DNA from: Dactylosporangium sp040689395
GTDB lineage: Bacteria > Actinomycetota > Actinomycetes > Mycobacteriales > Micromonosporaceae
DNA length: 64,000 nucleotides
Direction: 5' to 3'
Assembly (NCBI RefSeq): GCF_040689395.1
Contig: NZ_JBFAZX010000001.1
Location: 759,359 to 823,358, forward strand
Both the position numbers and the translations under genes were made by a program. This document shows, one piece after another, positions 8,495-16,675 of this stretch (its first letter is position 1; each line of letters opens with the position of its first letter). The notes below the pieces were generated by a model, which saw nothing but the letters and a program-made list of their open reading frames with translations, made no database searches and had not been told where the DNA came from.

Positions 8495-9247
8495 ATGAGG
8501 CTCACGGTTCTCGGCTGCGCCGGCAGCTTCCCGGGCCCGGAGGCGCCCTGTTCCGCCTACCTCGTCGAGGCGGACGGCTTCCGCCTGTTGATCGACTTCG
8601 GCCCCGGCTCGATGTCGACGCTGCAGCGCTACCACGGGCTGTACGCGGTCGACGCCATCCTGCTGTCGCACCTGCACTGCGACCACATGCTCGACGCCTG
8701 CTCGTACATCGTCGCCCGGCGCTACGCGCCGGCCGGACCGCTCCCGCCCCTGCCCGTGTATGCGCCGATCGCCGCACCCGAGCGGATCGTGGCCGCCTAC
8801 GGCGGCGAGAACGAGCCGATGTCCATCAGCGACGTGTACACCTTCTACGCGCTGCAGCCCGGCAGCTTCCCGATCGGCCCCCTGCAGGTCACCGTGGACC
8901 GGGTCAACCACCCGGTCGAGACGTACGGCGTGCGCGTCGAGCACCAGGGCCGGGTGCTCACCTACTCGGCCGACACGGCCCCCTGCGAGCAACTCATCCG
9001 CCTGGCGCAGGGCGCGGACGCGTTCCTGTGCGAGGCGAGCTATCTCGACGGCGCCGAAAACCCGCCCGACCTGCACCTCACCGGCCGGGAGGCGGCCGAG
9101 CACGCCACCAAGGCCGGAGTGGGCCGGTTGCTGCTCACTCATCTGGTGCCGGCGTGGGGCGACGAGGCTCTCACGCTGGAGGCCGCATCGAACGCCTTCT
9201 CCGGACCGATCGATATCGTCCGACCAGGCGCCCGATACGACATTTAG
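8495..9247 (+). CDS. MBL-fold metallo-hydrolase (Rv1339-type phosphodiesterase family)
   Basis: A 250-residue metallo-beta-lactamase-fold enzyme. The metal site is seen as SHLHCDH at residues 58-64 (His59, His61, Asp63, His64). ADTAPC and the late LLLTHLVP supply further ligands. The location between the cys genes and rph matches Rv1339 of M. tuberculosis, reported as a cyclic-nucleotide phosphodiesterase, so a cAMP-degrading role is plausible; RNase Z-like activity is the alternative. The frame is open from 8441, but ATG 8495 is preceded by TTGAGGG and starts the conserved MRLTVLGCAGS. Confidence 0.85.
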   Translation: MRLTVLGCAGSFPGPEAPCSAYLVEADGFRLLIDFGPGSMSTLQRYHGLYAVDAILLSHLHCDHMLDACSYIVARRYAPAGPLPPLPVYAPIAAPERIVAAYGGENEPMSISDVYTFYALQPGSFPIGPLQVTVDRVNHPVETYGVRVEHQGRVLTYSADTAPCEQLIRLAQGADAFLCEASYLDGAENPPDLHLTGREAAEHATKAGVGRLLLTHLVPAWGDEALTLEAASNAFSGPIDIVRPGARYDI

Positions 9248-9314
9248 GCACCCGTTTGCCGTTTGGCCAACATATCGTGGCCGCATGCATGGACGCCCCC
9301 CTCATGGTCATGGC

Positions 9315-10463
9315 ATGCGGATCGCGATCGTCACCGAATCGTTCCCGCCCGATGTGAACGGTGTCGCCCACTCCGTCGTCCGGGTCGCCGAACACCTCGT
9401 CGCGCGTGGTCACGAGCCGCTCGTGATCGCCCCACAGCCGTCGTCCGCAGCGCGCTCGGTCACCGGCTCGTTCCCGTATCCGATCATCCGCGTGCCCTCC
9501 GTGGCCACGCCGGGCTATGGGAGCTTCCGGCTCGGGCTGCCCAGCCGGCGCCTGGCCGCCGCCCTGAAGGCCCACCGCACCGACCTGGTCCACCTCGCGA
9601 GCCCGTTCGTGCTCGGCGCTCGCGGCATGACGCTGGCCGCGTCGCTCGGCCTGCCCACGGTGGCGGTCTACCAGACGGACGTTCCCGCCTACGCCCGTCT
9701 CTACTACAAGTCCAACCTCGGCGAGCAGGCCGCCTGGCGCTGGCTGCGGCGCATCCACAATGCCGCCGACCGGACCCTGGCCCCCTCCACCGCCGCGGCG
9801 ACCGCGCTGCACGCACACGGCATCGAGCGTGTCTGGCTCTGGCGCCGTGGCGTCGACGCCGCCCGCTTCGACCCCAGGCATCGCTCGGCCTCGCTGCGCC
9901 GCGCGGTGGCCGACGAGGGGCAGGTGATCGTCGGATACGTCGGCCGTCTCGCCGTAGAGAAGCGGGTCGATCTGCTCGCCCCGGTCAGCCGCATCCCGGG
10001 CGTCCGCGTCGTCGTGGTCGGCGACGGACCCGCCCGGGCGAGCCTCGAGCGGGCCATGCCGGAAGCGGTGTTCCTCGGCGAGCGGCGCGGCACGCAGCTG
10101 GCCCGGATCTTCGCGAGCCTTGACCTGTTCGTGCACACCGGCCCGTTCGAGACCTTCGGCCAGACCATCCAGGAGGCTCTGGCCAGCGGTGTACCCGTGG
10201 TCGCGCCGTCCCAGGGCGGCCCGCTCGACCTGGTCGACGACGGCCGGACCGGCCTGCTGGTCCCGCCCTGCGACGCGACCGCCCTCGTCTCCGCCGTCGC
10301 CTCCCTGGTCGGCGACCCGGAGCGACGGCAGGCGATGGGCGTCGCCGCCCGGGTCGCGGTCGCCGCGCGCACCTGGTCCGCGGTCGGCGACGAGCTGATC
10401 CGGCACTACGTCGACGTGCACTCGGGCGGACTGGCTGCCCGGTCCGTCCCGGTTCCGGCGTGA
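9315..10463 (+). CDS. GT4 glycosyltransferase, MgtA/PimB-like
   Basis: A GT-B fold retaining glycosyltransferase of 382 residues. The N-terminal MRIAIVTESFPPDVNGVAHSV and the C-terminal FVHTGPFETFGQTIQEALASGVPVVAP (with the E-x7-E pattern) are classic for GT4 enzymes that use GDP-mannose or UDP-sugars. In related actinobacteria such proteins (MgtA, PimB) mannosylate glycolipids at the inner membrane face. The actual donor and acceptor are inference. A start at ATG 9285 is also possible: TATCGT lies 6 bases before it, so a leaderless transcript would add MHGRPPHGHG. It is paired with a second GT4 gene 49 bp downstream. Confidence 0.87.
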   Translation: MRIAIVTESFPPDVNGVAHSVVRVAEHLVARGHEPLVIAPQPSSAARSVTGSFPYPIIRVPSVATPGYGSFRLGLPSRRLAAALKAHRTDLVHLASPFVLGARGMTLAASLGLPTVAVYQTDVPAYARLYYKSNLGEQAAWRWLRRIHNAADRTLAPSTAAATALHAHGIERVWLWRRGVDAARFDPRHRSASLRRAVADEGQVIVGYVGRLAVEKRVDLLAPVSRIPGVRVVVVGDGPARASLERAMPEAVFLGERRGTQLARIFASLDLFVHTGPFETFGQTIQEALASGVPVVAPSQGGPLDLVDDGRTGLLVPPCDATALVSAVASLVGDPERRQAMGVAARVAVAARTWSAVGDELIRHYVDVHSGGLAARSVPVPA

Positions 10464-10512
10464 GCTGCGCGAAGCCTCATAGAGCCAGACCGGGCGGAGG
10501 AGTCGTTCATCG

Positions 10513-11637
10513 ATGGGGCGCGGCATGACCTCTCGGATTGTGCGGCTGGCGAATTTCGTCATGCCGCGCTCCGGGGGGCTGCGCACGGCGCTGCACGCCC
10601 TTGGCGAGGGATATCTCGCCGCAGGCCACGACCCGGTCCTCATCGTTCCCGGAGCCGCCCGTTCCGACGAGATGACCTCTCAGGGCCGCGTCATCACGAT
10701 CCCCGGCCCGGTCGTGCCCGGCACCGGCGGGTATCGCGTCCTGCTGAACCGCCGCCGCCTGATCAGGCTGCTCGAAGACCTCGAGCCGGACCGGCTCGAG
10801 GTCTCCGACCGGTTCACCCTGCGCTGGACCGGCCGCTGGGCCCGCGAGCGCGGCATCCCGGCGGTCATGGTGTCGCACGAGAGCCTGGCCGGCCTGCTCA
10901 CGTTCGCCGGCCTGCTTGGCAGCCCCTGGGCGGACCTGCTCAACGCCCGCAGCTTCCGCTCGTACGACCGCATCGTGTGCACGACCGGCTGGGCGGCCGC
11001 CGAGTTCCGCCGCATCGGTGCCGGCAACCTGTCCCAGGTGCCGCTCGGCGTCGACCTCGAACTGTTCAACCCGTCCCGATACGACGAGTCCCTGCGCGCC
11101 CGCTACGCCGAGCCCGGACAGGTGCTGCTCGTCCACTGCGGCCGGCTGTCGTCGGAGAAGCGCCCCGAGCGCTCGGTCGACGCCCTCGTCGCGCTGCGCG
11201 AGCGGGGCGTCGACGCGGTGCTCGTGGTCGCCGGCGATGGCCCCCTGCGTGCCCGGCTGCAGGAGCAGGCCCGCGGCCACGCGGTGCATTTCATGGAGTT
11301 CGTGGCCGAGCGCACCGCCGTGGCGTCGCTGCTCGCCACCGCGGACGTGGTCGTCGCGCCCGGCCCGATCGAGACCTTCGGGCTGGCCGCGCTGGAGGCG
11401 CTCGCCTGCGCGACGCCCGTCGTCGTGGACGCGGCGTCCGCGCTACCCGAGGTGATCGGCGCCGCCGGAGTCGCCGTCACCAACGATTTTGCGGGAGGTG
11501 TACTGCAAGTGCTCGCCCGACCGGTCGCAACACGTCGAGCCGACGCCCGGGCCCGCGCGGAACAGTTCTCGTGGCCGGCCGCGGTCGCCGGGTTCCTCGC
11601 GGTTCATCATTCGTCCTCGTCGGTGGCTGTGCCATGA
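10513..11637 (+). CDS. GT4 glycosyltransferase
   Basis: Second GT-B glycosyltransferase, 374 residues. It shows RIVRLANFVMPRSGGLRTALHALGEGY at the N-terminus, the linker HCGRLSSEKRPERSVDAL, and the nucleotide-sugar site GPIETFGLAALEALACATPVVV. It resembles the preceding gene in architecture but not closely in sequence, so they probably act in sequence on one glycolipid or glycan. The stop codon overlaps an ATG (ATGA at 11634) that opens a 27-codon ORF ending in another ATGA at the next gene. GGAGGAG lies about 10 bp upstream of the start; ATG 10525 is an alternative start. Confidence 0.87.
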   Translation: MGRGMTSRIVRLANFVMPRSGGLRTALHALGEGYLAAGHDPVLIVPGAARSDEMTSQGRVITIPGPVVPGTGGYRVLLNRRRLIRLLEDLEPDRLEVSDRFTLRWTGRWARERGIPAVMVSHESLAGLLTFAGLLGSPWADLLNARSFRSYDRIVCTTGWAAAEFRRIGAGNLSQVPLGVDLELFNPSRYDESLRARYAEPGQVLLVHCGRLSSEKRPERSVDALVALRERGVDAVLVVAGDGPLRARLQEQARGHAVHFMEFVAERTAVASLLATADVVVAPGPIETFGLAALEALACATPVVVDAASALPEVIGAAGVAVTNDFAGGVLQVLARPVATRRADARARAEQFSWPAAVAGFLAVHHSSSSVAVP

Positions 11638-11717
11638 CCAATGCCTTTACCTCGCACGCCGCACGCCCCTGTGCCTGCGGGGTGGCGGTTGCCGCGTCGG
11701 GGGTGGCGGTGTCATGA
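11634..11717 (+). CDS. Possible 27-residue coupled ORF
   Basis: ATG overlaps the stop of the preceding glycosyltransferase (ATGA) and TGA overlaps the start of the SGNH hydrolase (ATGA), giving a 27-residue peptide rich in Ala, Val and Cys (MTNAFTSHAARP...). It may only be a spacer that passes ribosomes from one gene to the next, or the remains of a duplicated gene start, since both ATGs are followed by ACC. No family recognised. Confidence 0.3.
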   Translation: MTNAFTSHAARPCACGVAVAASGVAVS

Positions 11718-12553
11718 CCATCTTCGCCGCACTCGGCGACTCCACCACTGCCGGCTGCGGCGACCGGATGCCCGACGGCTCGTGGCGGGGCTGGGCGCCG
11801 ATCTTCGCCGAGGCGATCGGCGTCCGCCTGCACAACTTCGCCACCAGCGGTGCCCGGGCCGCCGACGTCGAGCGCGATCAGCTGCCCCGCGCGCTGGCCG
11901 TGGCCCCCGACCTGGCCGCCGTGCTCATCGGCACCAATGACACGCTGCGGGACCCGTTCTCCCCGGCGCGTTTCGCCGAGAACCTCGAGCGCACCGTCGC
12001 CGCCCTCCGTGGGGCCGGCTCCGAGGTGCTCACCATCCGGCTGCCCGACCCCGGCCGCATGTTCGGCCTGCCCGGTCCGCTCGCCAGGCCCCTCGCCCGG
12101 CGAATGGCCGAGATCAACCAGGCCGCGGATCTCATCGCCGCCCGCTACGGCACCGTGCACTTTGACGCGGCAAGCAACCCGGACTCGTATGACCGCCGGA
12201 TGTGGAGCGTCGACCGCCTCCACCCGAGCGAGCGCGGCCACCGCTTCCTCGCGTGCTCGTACTTCGACCTGCTCGCCGCGCGCGGCTTCCTCGACGGGCC
12301 GGCCGCCGCCGGGCTCGCCGCGGCCCGCCCCTCGCCCGAGCCGAGCAGCCCGTCTCCGACCGTGCGGGGGCAGGCATGGTGGATGGCCACCGCGGGCACC
12401 CAGTGGGTGATCCGACGCTCGACGGACCTCCTTCCCGGCCTGCTCCGCCTCGCCTGGTCCGAGTGGCGGCACGGCTCGCCCGACCTGGATCTGCTGGACC
12501 TCGAGCTCGGCGCCTCCGTGCGCGGCGACGAGGTACCGGGCAAGGTCGCGTGA
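11714..12553 (+). CDS. SGNH/GDSL hydrolase
   Basis: A 279-residue esterase/acyl hydrolase of the SGNH fold. Block I is FAALGDSTTAGCGD with the nucleophile Ser of GDS, block III is IGTND, and block V is SVDRLHPSERGH with the catalytic Asp and His. It lacks a signal peptide, so it probably acts in the cytosol. The last 80 residues are an extra helical region (SPTVRGQAWWMATAGTQWVIRR...). Coupling to two glycosyltransferase genes suggests it removes or edits acyl groups on the same glycoconjugate; this is inference. Confidence 0.85.
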   Translation: MTIFAALGDSTTAGCGDRMPDGSWRGWAPIFAEAIGVRLHNFATSGARAADVERDQLPRALAVAPDLAAVLIGTNDTLRDPFSPARFAENLERTVAALRGAGSEVLTIRLPDPGRMFGLPGPLARPLARRMAEINQAADLIAARYGTVHFDAASNPDSYDRRMWSVDRLHPSERGHRFLACSYFDLLAARGFLDGPAAAGLAAARPSPEPSSPSPTVRGQAWWMATAGTQWVIRRSTDLLPGLLRLAWSEWRHGSPDLDLLDLELGASVRGDEVPGKVA

Positions 12554-12565
12554 CCACGGCTTGAC

Positions 12566-12571
12566 TAGGGT
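12566..12571 (+). promoter_or_regulatory. -10 hexamer TAGGGT, leaderless rph start
   Basis: TAGGGT plus 7 bases then the ATG of rph at 12579. The preceding TTGAC is too close to act as the matching -35. The spacing predicts a transcript that begins at the start codon. Confidence 0.5.
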
Positions 12572-12578
12572 GGTCGGT

Positions 12579-13307
12579 ATGGCTCGACCCGACGGACGCG
12601 TAGCAGACCAACTTCGTCCCATATCGATCACCCGCCAATGGAGCGTGCACCCGGAGGGGTCCGTGCTCATCGAGTTCGGCGCCACGCGCGTGCTCTGCAC
12701 CGCCAGCGTCACGGAGGGCGTGCCCCGCTGGCGTAAGGGCTCCGGCCTGGGCTGGCTCACCGCCGAATACGCGATGCTGCCCCGCGCCACCACCACCCGC
12801 AGCGACCGGGAGAGCGTCAAGGGCAAGATCGGCGGCCGCACGCACGAGATCTCCCGCCTCATCGGCCGCAGCCTGCGCGCCTGCATCGACCTCAAGGCCC
12901 TCGGCGAGAACTCCATCGTCCTGGACTGCGACGTCCTGCAGGCCGACGGCGGCACCCGCACCGCGGCGATCACCGGCGCCTACGTGGCCCTCCACGACGC
13001 CGTTGCCTGGCTCGCCGCCCACCGCAAACTCGCCGGCAAGCCCGCCGAGGTCCTGCACCGCTCCGTCGCGGCCGTGAGCGTCGGCATCATCGGCGGCGAG
13101 CCGCGTCTGGACCTCTGCTACGAGGAGGACGTCGTCGCCGACGTCGACATGAACGTCGTCTGCACCGGCGCCGGCGACTTCGTCGAGGTGCAGGGCACCG
13201 GCGAGCAGAGCGTCTTCACCCGCGCCGAACTCGACACCCTGGTGGACCTCGGCGCCCTTGGCTGCGCCGAGCTCACCACGCTCCAGCAGAAGGCGATCGC
13301 CGGATGA
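12579..13307 (+). CDS. rph: Ribonuclease PH
   Basis: Phosphorolytic 3' exoribonuclease that trims tRNA 3' ends; works as a hexamer. The 242-residue protein begins MARPDGRVADQLRPISITR. It carries AEYAMLPRATTTRSDRES (phosphate-binding arginines), GRTHEISRLIGRSLRA and DCDVLQADGGTRTAAITGAY. Length is normal. It overlaps rdgB by the 4-bp ATGA, the usual rph-rdgB pair that sits after Rv1339 in M. tuberculosis. An in-frame ATG at 12561 is less likely because the -10 hexamer lies after it. Confidence 0.97.
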   Translation: MARPDGRVADQLRPISITRQWSVHPEGSVLIEFGATRVLCTASVTEGVPRWRKGSGLGWLTAEYAMLPRATTTRSDRESVKGKIGGRTHEISRLIGRSLRACIDLKALGENSIVLDCDVLQADGGTRTAAITGAYVALHDAVAWLAAHRKLAGKPAEVLHRSVAAVSVGIIGGEPRLDLCYEEDVVADVDMNVVCTGAGDFVEVQGTGEQSVFTRAELDTLVDLGALGCAELTTLQQKAIAG

Positions 13308-13900
13308 AGCTGCTCCTGGCCACCCGCAACAAGAAGAAGCTCGTCGAGCTCCGCCGCGTCCTGGAGGCATCGGCCTCCCACATCGAGCTCCTGGGCCTCG
13401 ACGACGTCGACGCCTATCCCGAGGCCCCTGAGACCGGCCTGACCTTCGAGGAAAACGCCCTGCTCAAGGCCCGCGAGGCCGTCCAGTACACGGGCCTGCC
13501 GAGCGTCGGCGACGACTCCGGCCTGGCCGTGGACGCCCTCAACGGCATGCCCGGCGTCTTCTCCGCCCGCTGGTCGGGCCTGCCCAGCGGCGCCCCCGAC
13601 CGCGACGGCGCGAACCTCCGCCTGGTCCTGGCCCAGCTGGCCGACGTCCCGGACGAACACCTGGGCGCCGCCTTCGTCTGCGCCGCCGCCCTGGTCTACC
13701 CCGACGGCCGCGAGGAGGTAATCCGCGGCGAAATGCGCGGCCACTTGATCCGCGCCCCCCGCGGCGACGGCGGCTTCGGCTACGACCCGATCTTCGTGGC
13801 CGACGGCTACACCCTCACGACGGCCGAGCTCTCACCGGACGACAAGGACGCCATCAGTCACCGCGGCAAGGCCTTCCGCGCCTTGGCCGACCGCCTGTAG
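13304..13900 (+). CDS. rdgB: XTP/dITP diphosphatase (Ham1/RdgB)
   Basis: House-cleaning pyrophosphatase that removes deaminated purine nucleotides (dITP, XTP) before they enter DNA. The 198-residue protein shows LLLATRNKKKLVELRRVL, TFEENALLKAREA, GDDSGLAVDALNGMPGVFSARWSG, and GFGYDPIFV near the C-terminus, all diagnostic. ATGA overlap with rph shows coupling. The gene ends at the two-sided hairpin at 13927-13979 that separates it from the convergent hut operon. Confidence 0.97.
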   Translation: MKLLLATRNKKKLVELRRVLEASASHIELLGLDDVDAYPEAPETGLTFEENALLKAREAVQYTGLPSVGDDSGLAVDALNGMPGVFSARWSGLPSGAPDRDGANLRLVLAQLADVPDEHLGAAFVCAAALVYPDGREEVIRGEMRGHLIRAPRGDGGFGYDPIFVADGYTLTTAELSPDDKDAISHRGKAFRALADRL

Positions 13901-13926
13901 CCCACCCACCGGCCCCCGCGCTTCTC

Positions 13927-13979
13927 TGGGCCGCGACCGCGGCGTGGCATCGTTGCTCAGCCCGCCGCGTCGCGGCCCA
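13927..13979. terminator. Bidirectional hairpin terminator rdgB / hutH
   Basis: TGGGCCGCGACCGCGGCG at 13927-13944 pairs with CGCCGCGTCGCGGCCCA at 13963-13979: 17 base pairs with one bulged base and an 18-nt loop. It sits exactly between two convergent genes. Confidence 0.8.
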
Positions 13980-13988
13980 TTACGGCGG

Positions 13989-15509
13989 TCAAGCCAGCGG
14001 GCCGGTCGCCCGTTCGATCTCCTTCCTCAGGTCGCGTGACCACACCAGGGCGCGGGCCGCCTCCATCACGGGGGCGAGGAACACGTCCGGGCCCGGTCCT
14101 CCCGCGAAGCGCTCCACCGTCGCCACCGCGAGCCGACCGGCGGGCGACGGCTGCAGGGGCGTTCGGAGCTGGATGCCACGGACCGCCGAGAGCAGTTCGA
14201 CGGCCAGGATGCTGCAGACGTTGTCCAGGACCGTGCGCAGCTTGCGGGCCGCGGCCCACCCCATCGAGACGTGGTCCTCCTGCATGCCGGACGTCGGCAG
14301 CGAGTCGACGCTGGCCGGCGCCGCCAGGCGGCGGTTCTCGGCGACGATGCCCGCCGCTGTGTACTGCGCGATCATCAACCCCGAGTTCACGCCCGCGTCC
14401 GGCGTCAGGAACGGCGGAAGATCACGGGAGCGGGTCGCGTCGAGGAGCCGGTCGACCCGCCGCTCCGCGATGGCGCCGACCTCGGCCGCCGCGATCGCGA
14501 GGTAGTCCGCGGCGAACCCGAGCGGCGCGCCGTGGAAGTTTCCGGTCGACTCGACCCGCCCGTCTGAAAGCACGACCGGGTTGTCGACGATCGAGCGCAG
14601 CTCTCGGCCGGCGACCGTCGCCGCGAACTCCAGCGTGTCCCGAGCGGCCCCGGCGACCTGCGGTGCGCATCGCATCGAGTACGCGTCCTGCACCGCGTGC
14701 ACCAGGTCGTCCCGATGCGAGTCCATGATCGGCGAGCCCTGCAGCAGCCGGTGGATGTTCGCCGCCGAGGCGGCCTGGCCGGGATGAGGCCGGATCGAGT
14801 GCAGTTCCGGCATGAACGGCCGGTCGGAGCCGAGCATCGCCTCGATCGACAGCGCGGCGGTAACGTCCGCCATCGTGAACAGGTGAGCGGCGTCCTCGAT
14901 GGCCATGAGCAGCATGCCGAGCATGCCGTCGGTGCCGTTGATGAGCGCCAGCCCCTCCTTCGACGACAGTTCGATCGGCGACACGCCCGCTTCGAGCGCA
15001 CTGATCCGGGTGCCGTCCTTCGTCAGGACCCAGCCCTCGCCGATGAGCACCAGAGCGCAGTGCGCGAGCGGCGCCAGGTCGCCCGACGCGCCGAGCGAGC
15101 CGTGCTCCGGCACCCAGGGGGTGATGTCCGAGTTCAGGAGTTCGACGAGCGCCTGCGCGACCTCGGGCCGGACCCCGGAGCGGCCCCTCGCCAGCGAGCG
15201 GATGCGCAGCAGCATCATCGCCCGGACGACCTCGCGCGGCATCGGCGCCCCAACGCCCGCCGCGTGTGACCGGATCAGCGCGTGTTGTAGTTCCGCCCGC
15301 CGCTGCGGCGCGATGAACGTGTTGGCGAGCGCCCCGAAGCCGGTCGACACCCCGTAGACCGGGCGCCCGTCACGCTCGATCCCGTCGACGATGGACCGGC
15401 TCGCCCGCATCGCGTCGAGCGCGTCCTGCGCGAGGGTTACCCGCGCGTTGGCCCGGGCGACCGCGATGAGGTCGTCAGGGGTGATTCCAGAGGCGGTGAT
15501 GGTGATCAA
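13989..15509 (-). CDS. hutH: Histidine ammonia-lyase
   Basis: First step of histidine breakdown: removes ammonia to give urocanate. The protein has 506 residues, normal for the family. Ala141-Ser142-Gly143 in GSLGASGDLAPLAH forms the MIO electrophile; Tyr52 in VYGVSTGFG and the NxxG-like NGTDGMLGM segment complete the site. It is the last gene of the minus-strand hut operon. Its start overlaps the hutI stop by 4 bp. The alternative, phenylalanine or tyrosine ammonia-lyase, is unlikely given the other hut genes. Confidence 0.96.
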   Translation of the reverse strand: MITITASGITPDDLIAVARANARVTLAQDALDAMRASRSIVDGIERDGRPVYGVSTGFGALANTFIAPQRRAELQHALIRSHAAGVGAPMPREVVRAMMLLRIRSLARGRSGVRPEVAQALVELLNSDITPWVPEHGSLGASGDLAPLAHCALVLIGEGWVLTKDGTRISALEAGVSPIELSSKEGLALINGTDGMLGMLLMAIEDAAHLFTMADVTAALSIEAMLGSDRPFMPELHSIRPHPGQAASAANIHRLLQGSPIMDSHRDDLVHAVQDAYSMRCAPQVAGAARDTLEFAATVAGRELRSIVDNPVVLSDGRVESTGNFHGAPLGFAADYLAIAAAEVGAIAERRVDRLLDATRSRDLPPFLTPDAGVNSGLMIAQYTAAGIVAENRRLAAPASVDSLPTSGMQEDHVSMGWAAARKLRTVLDNVCSILAVELLSAVRGIQLRTPLQPSPAGRLAVATVERFAGGPGPDVFLAPVMEAARALVWSRDLRKEIERATGPLA

Positions 15510-16675
15510 ACCAGCTCCCCATTGAGCACGACGGTTGTTGTCAACGGCACCCCGGGCCGGTAGGCCAGGTGCACATAGGAGGGGGCATCGAGCACGACGA
15601 GGTCGCCGCGCGCCCCGACGGTGAGATGCCCGATGTCGCTGCGGCGCAGCGCGGCCGCCCCACCGCGGGTGGCGGCGAGCACGGCCTCGGCCGGCGTCAT
15701 CGCCATCTCACGCACGGCAAGCGCGATGCAGAACGGCATCGACGTGGTGTACGACGAGCCAGGATTGCAGTCGGTGGCCAGCGCGACGGTCGCCCCGGCG
15801 TCGATCAGCGCACGCGCCGGCGGATAGGGCGATCGGGTCGAGAACTCCGCGCCGGGCAGCAGCGTCGCGACGGTGGCCGACCCCGCGAGCGCCGCGATAT
15901 CCGCCGCGGACAGGTGGGTGCAGTGATCGGCCGAGGCGGCGTTGAGCTCGACGGCAAGCTGGACGCCGGGCCCCTCGCTCAGCTGATTGGCGTGCACGCG
16001 TATACCCAGTCCAGCATCGGCGCCCACGGTCAGGATCGCCCGGGAATGGTCGGCGTCGAACGCGCCCCGCTCGCAGAACACGTCGATCCAACGAGCCCCG
16101 GCACCCCGCGCCGCGGTGAGCATCGGCCCGCAGACCAGGCTGACGTAGTCGTCGGTCCGATCGGTGTACTCCGTCGGCACCACATGCGCCCCGAGGAACG
16201 TGGTTTCGACGCTGAACTCCCGGGCGATCCGCAGCGAGCGAGCCTCGTCGGCCACGCTCAGCCCGTAACCGGACTTGATCTCCATCGTCGTGGTGCCCTG
16301 CCGCAGCGCCTCGTTGCGCAGCCGGGCGACATTTGTGCGCAACTGCTCGTTGTCGGCGGCACGCGTCGCGCCGACAGTGGTGCGGATGCCGCCCCCGGTA
16401 TACGGCTGACCACCCATCCGCGCCGCGAACTCGGCCGAACGGTCGCCCGCGAACACCAGGTGCGAGTGGCTGTCGACGAATCCGGGCACCACCGCCGCGC
16501 CGTCCGCGTCGAGGCGCGCGTCGGCGGCCGGCGCATCCGTCGCCCGCCCGATCCACTCGACCCGCCGGTCGTCGATGACGAGGGCGGCGTTGCGCCGAAT
16601 GCCGAGCGGCCCTTCGCCCCAGGCCGGGTCCGCGGTGACCAGCTCGCCGATGTTGGTGACCAGCAGCGACCTCAT
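15506..16675 (-). CDS. hutI: Imidazolonepropionase
   Basis: Metal-dependent amidohydrolase that opens imidazolonepropionate to N-formimidoyl-glutamate, step 3 of histidine use. In the 389-residue protein the metal ligands are seen in GFVDSHSHLVFAGDR (His70, His72). It also has IEIKSGYGLS-type sequence (MEIKSGYGLSVADE), HANQL, and a late ALATDCNPGSSYTTSMP. It overlaps hutF upstream and hutH downstream by 4 bp each, so the three are coupled. Confidence 0.96.
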   Translation of the reverse strand: MRSLLVTNIGELVTADPAWGEGPLGIRRNAALVIDDRRVEWIGRATDAPAADARLDADGAAVVPGFVDSHSHLVFAGDRSAEFAARMGGQPYTGGGIRTTVGATRAADNEQLRTNVARLRNEALRQGTTTMEIKSGYGLSVADEARSLRIAREFSVETTFLGAHVVPTEYTDRTDDYVSLVCGPMLTAARGAGARWIDVFCERGAFDADHSRAILTVGADAGLGIRVHANQLSEGPGVQLAVELNAASADHCTHLSAADIAALAGSATVATLLPGAEFSTRSPYPPARALIDAGATVALATDCNPGSSYTTSMPFCIALAVREMAMTPAEAVLAATRGGAAALRRSDIGHLTVGARGDLVVLDAPSYVHLAYRPGVPLTTTVVLNGELV

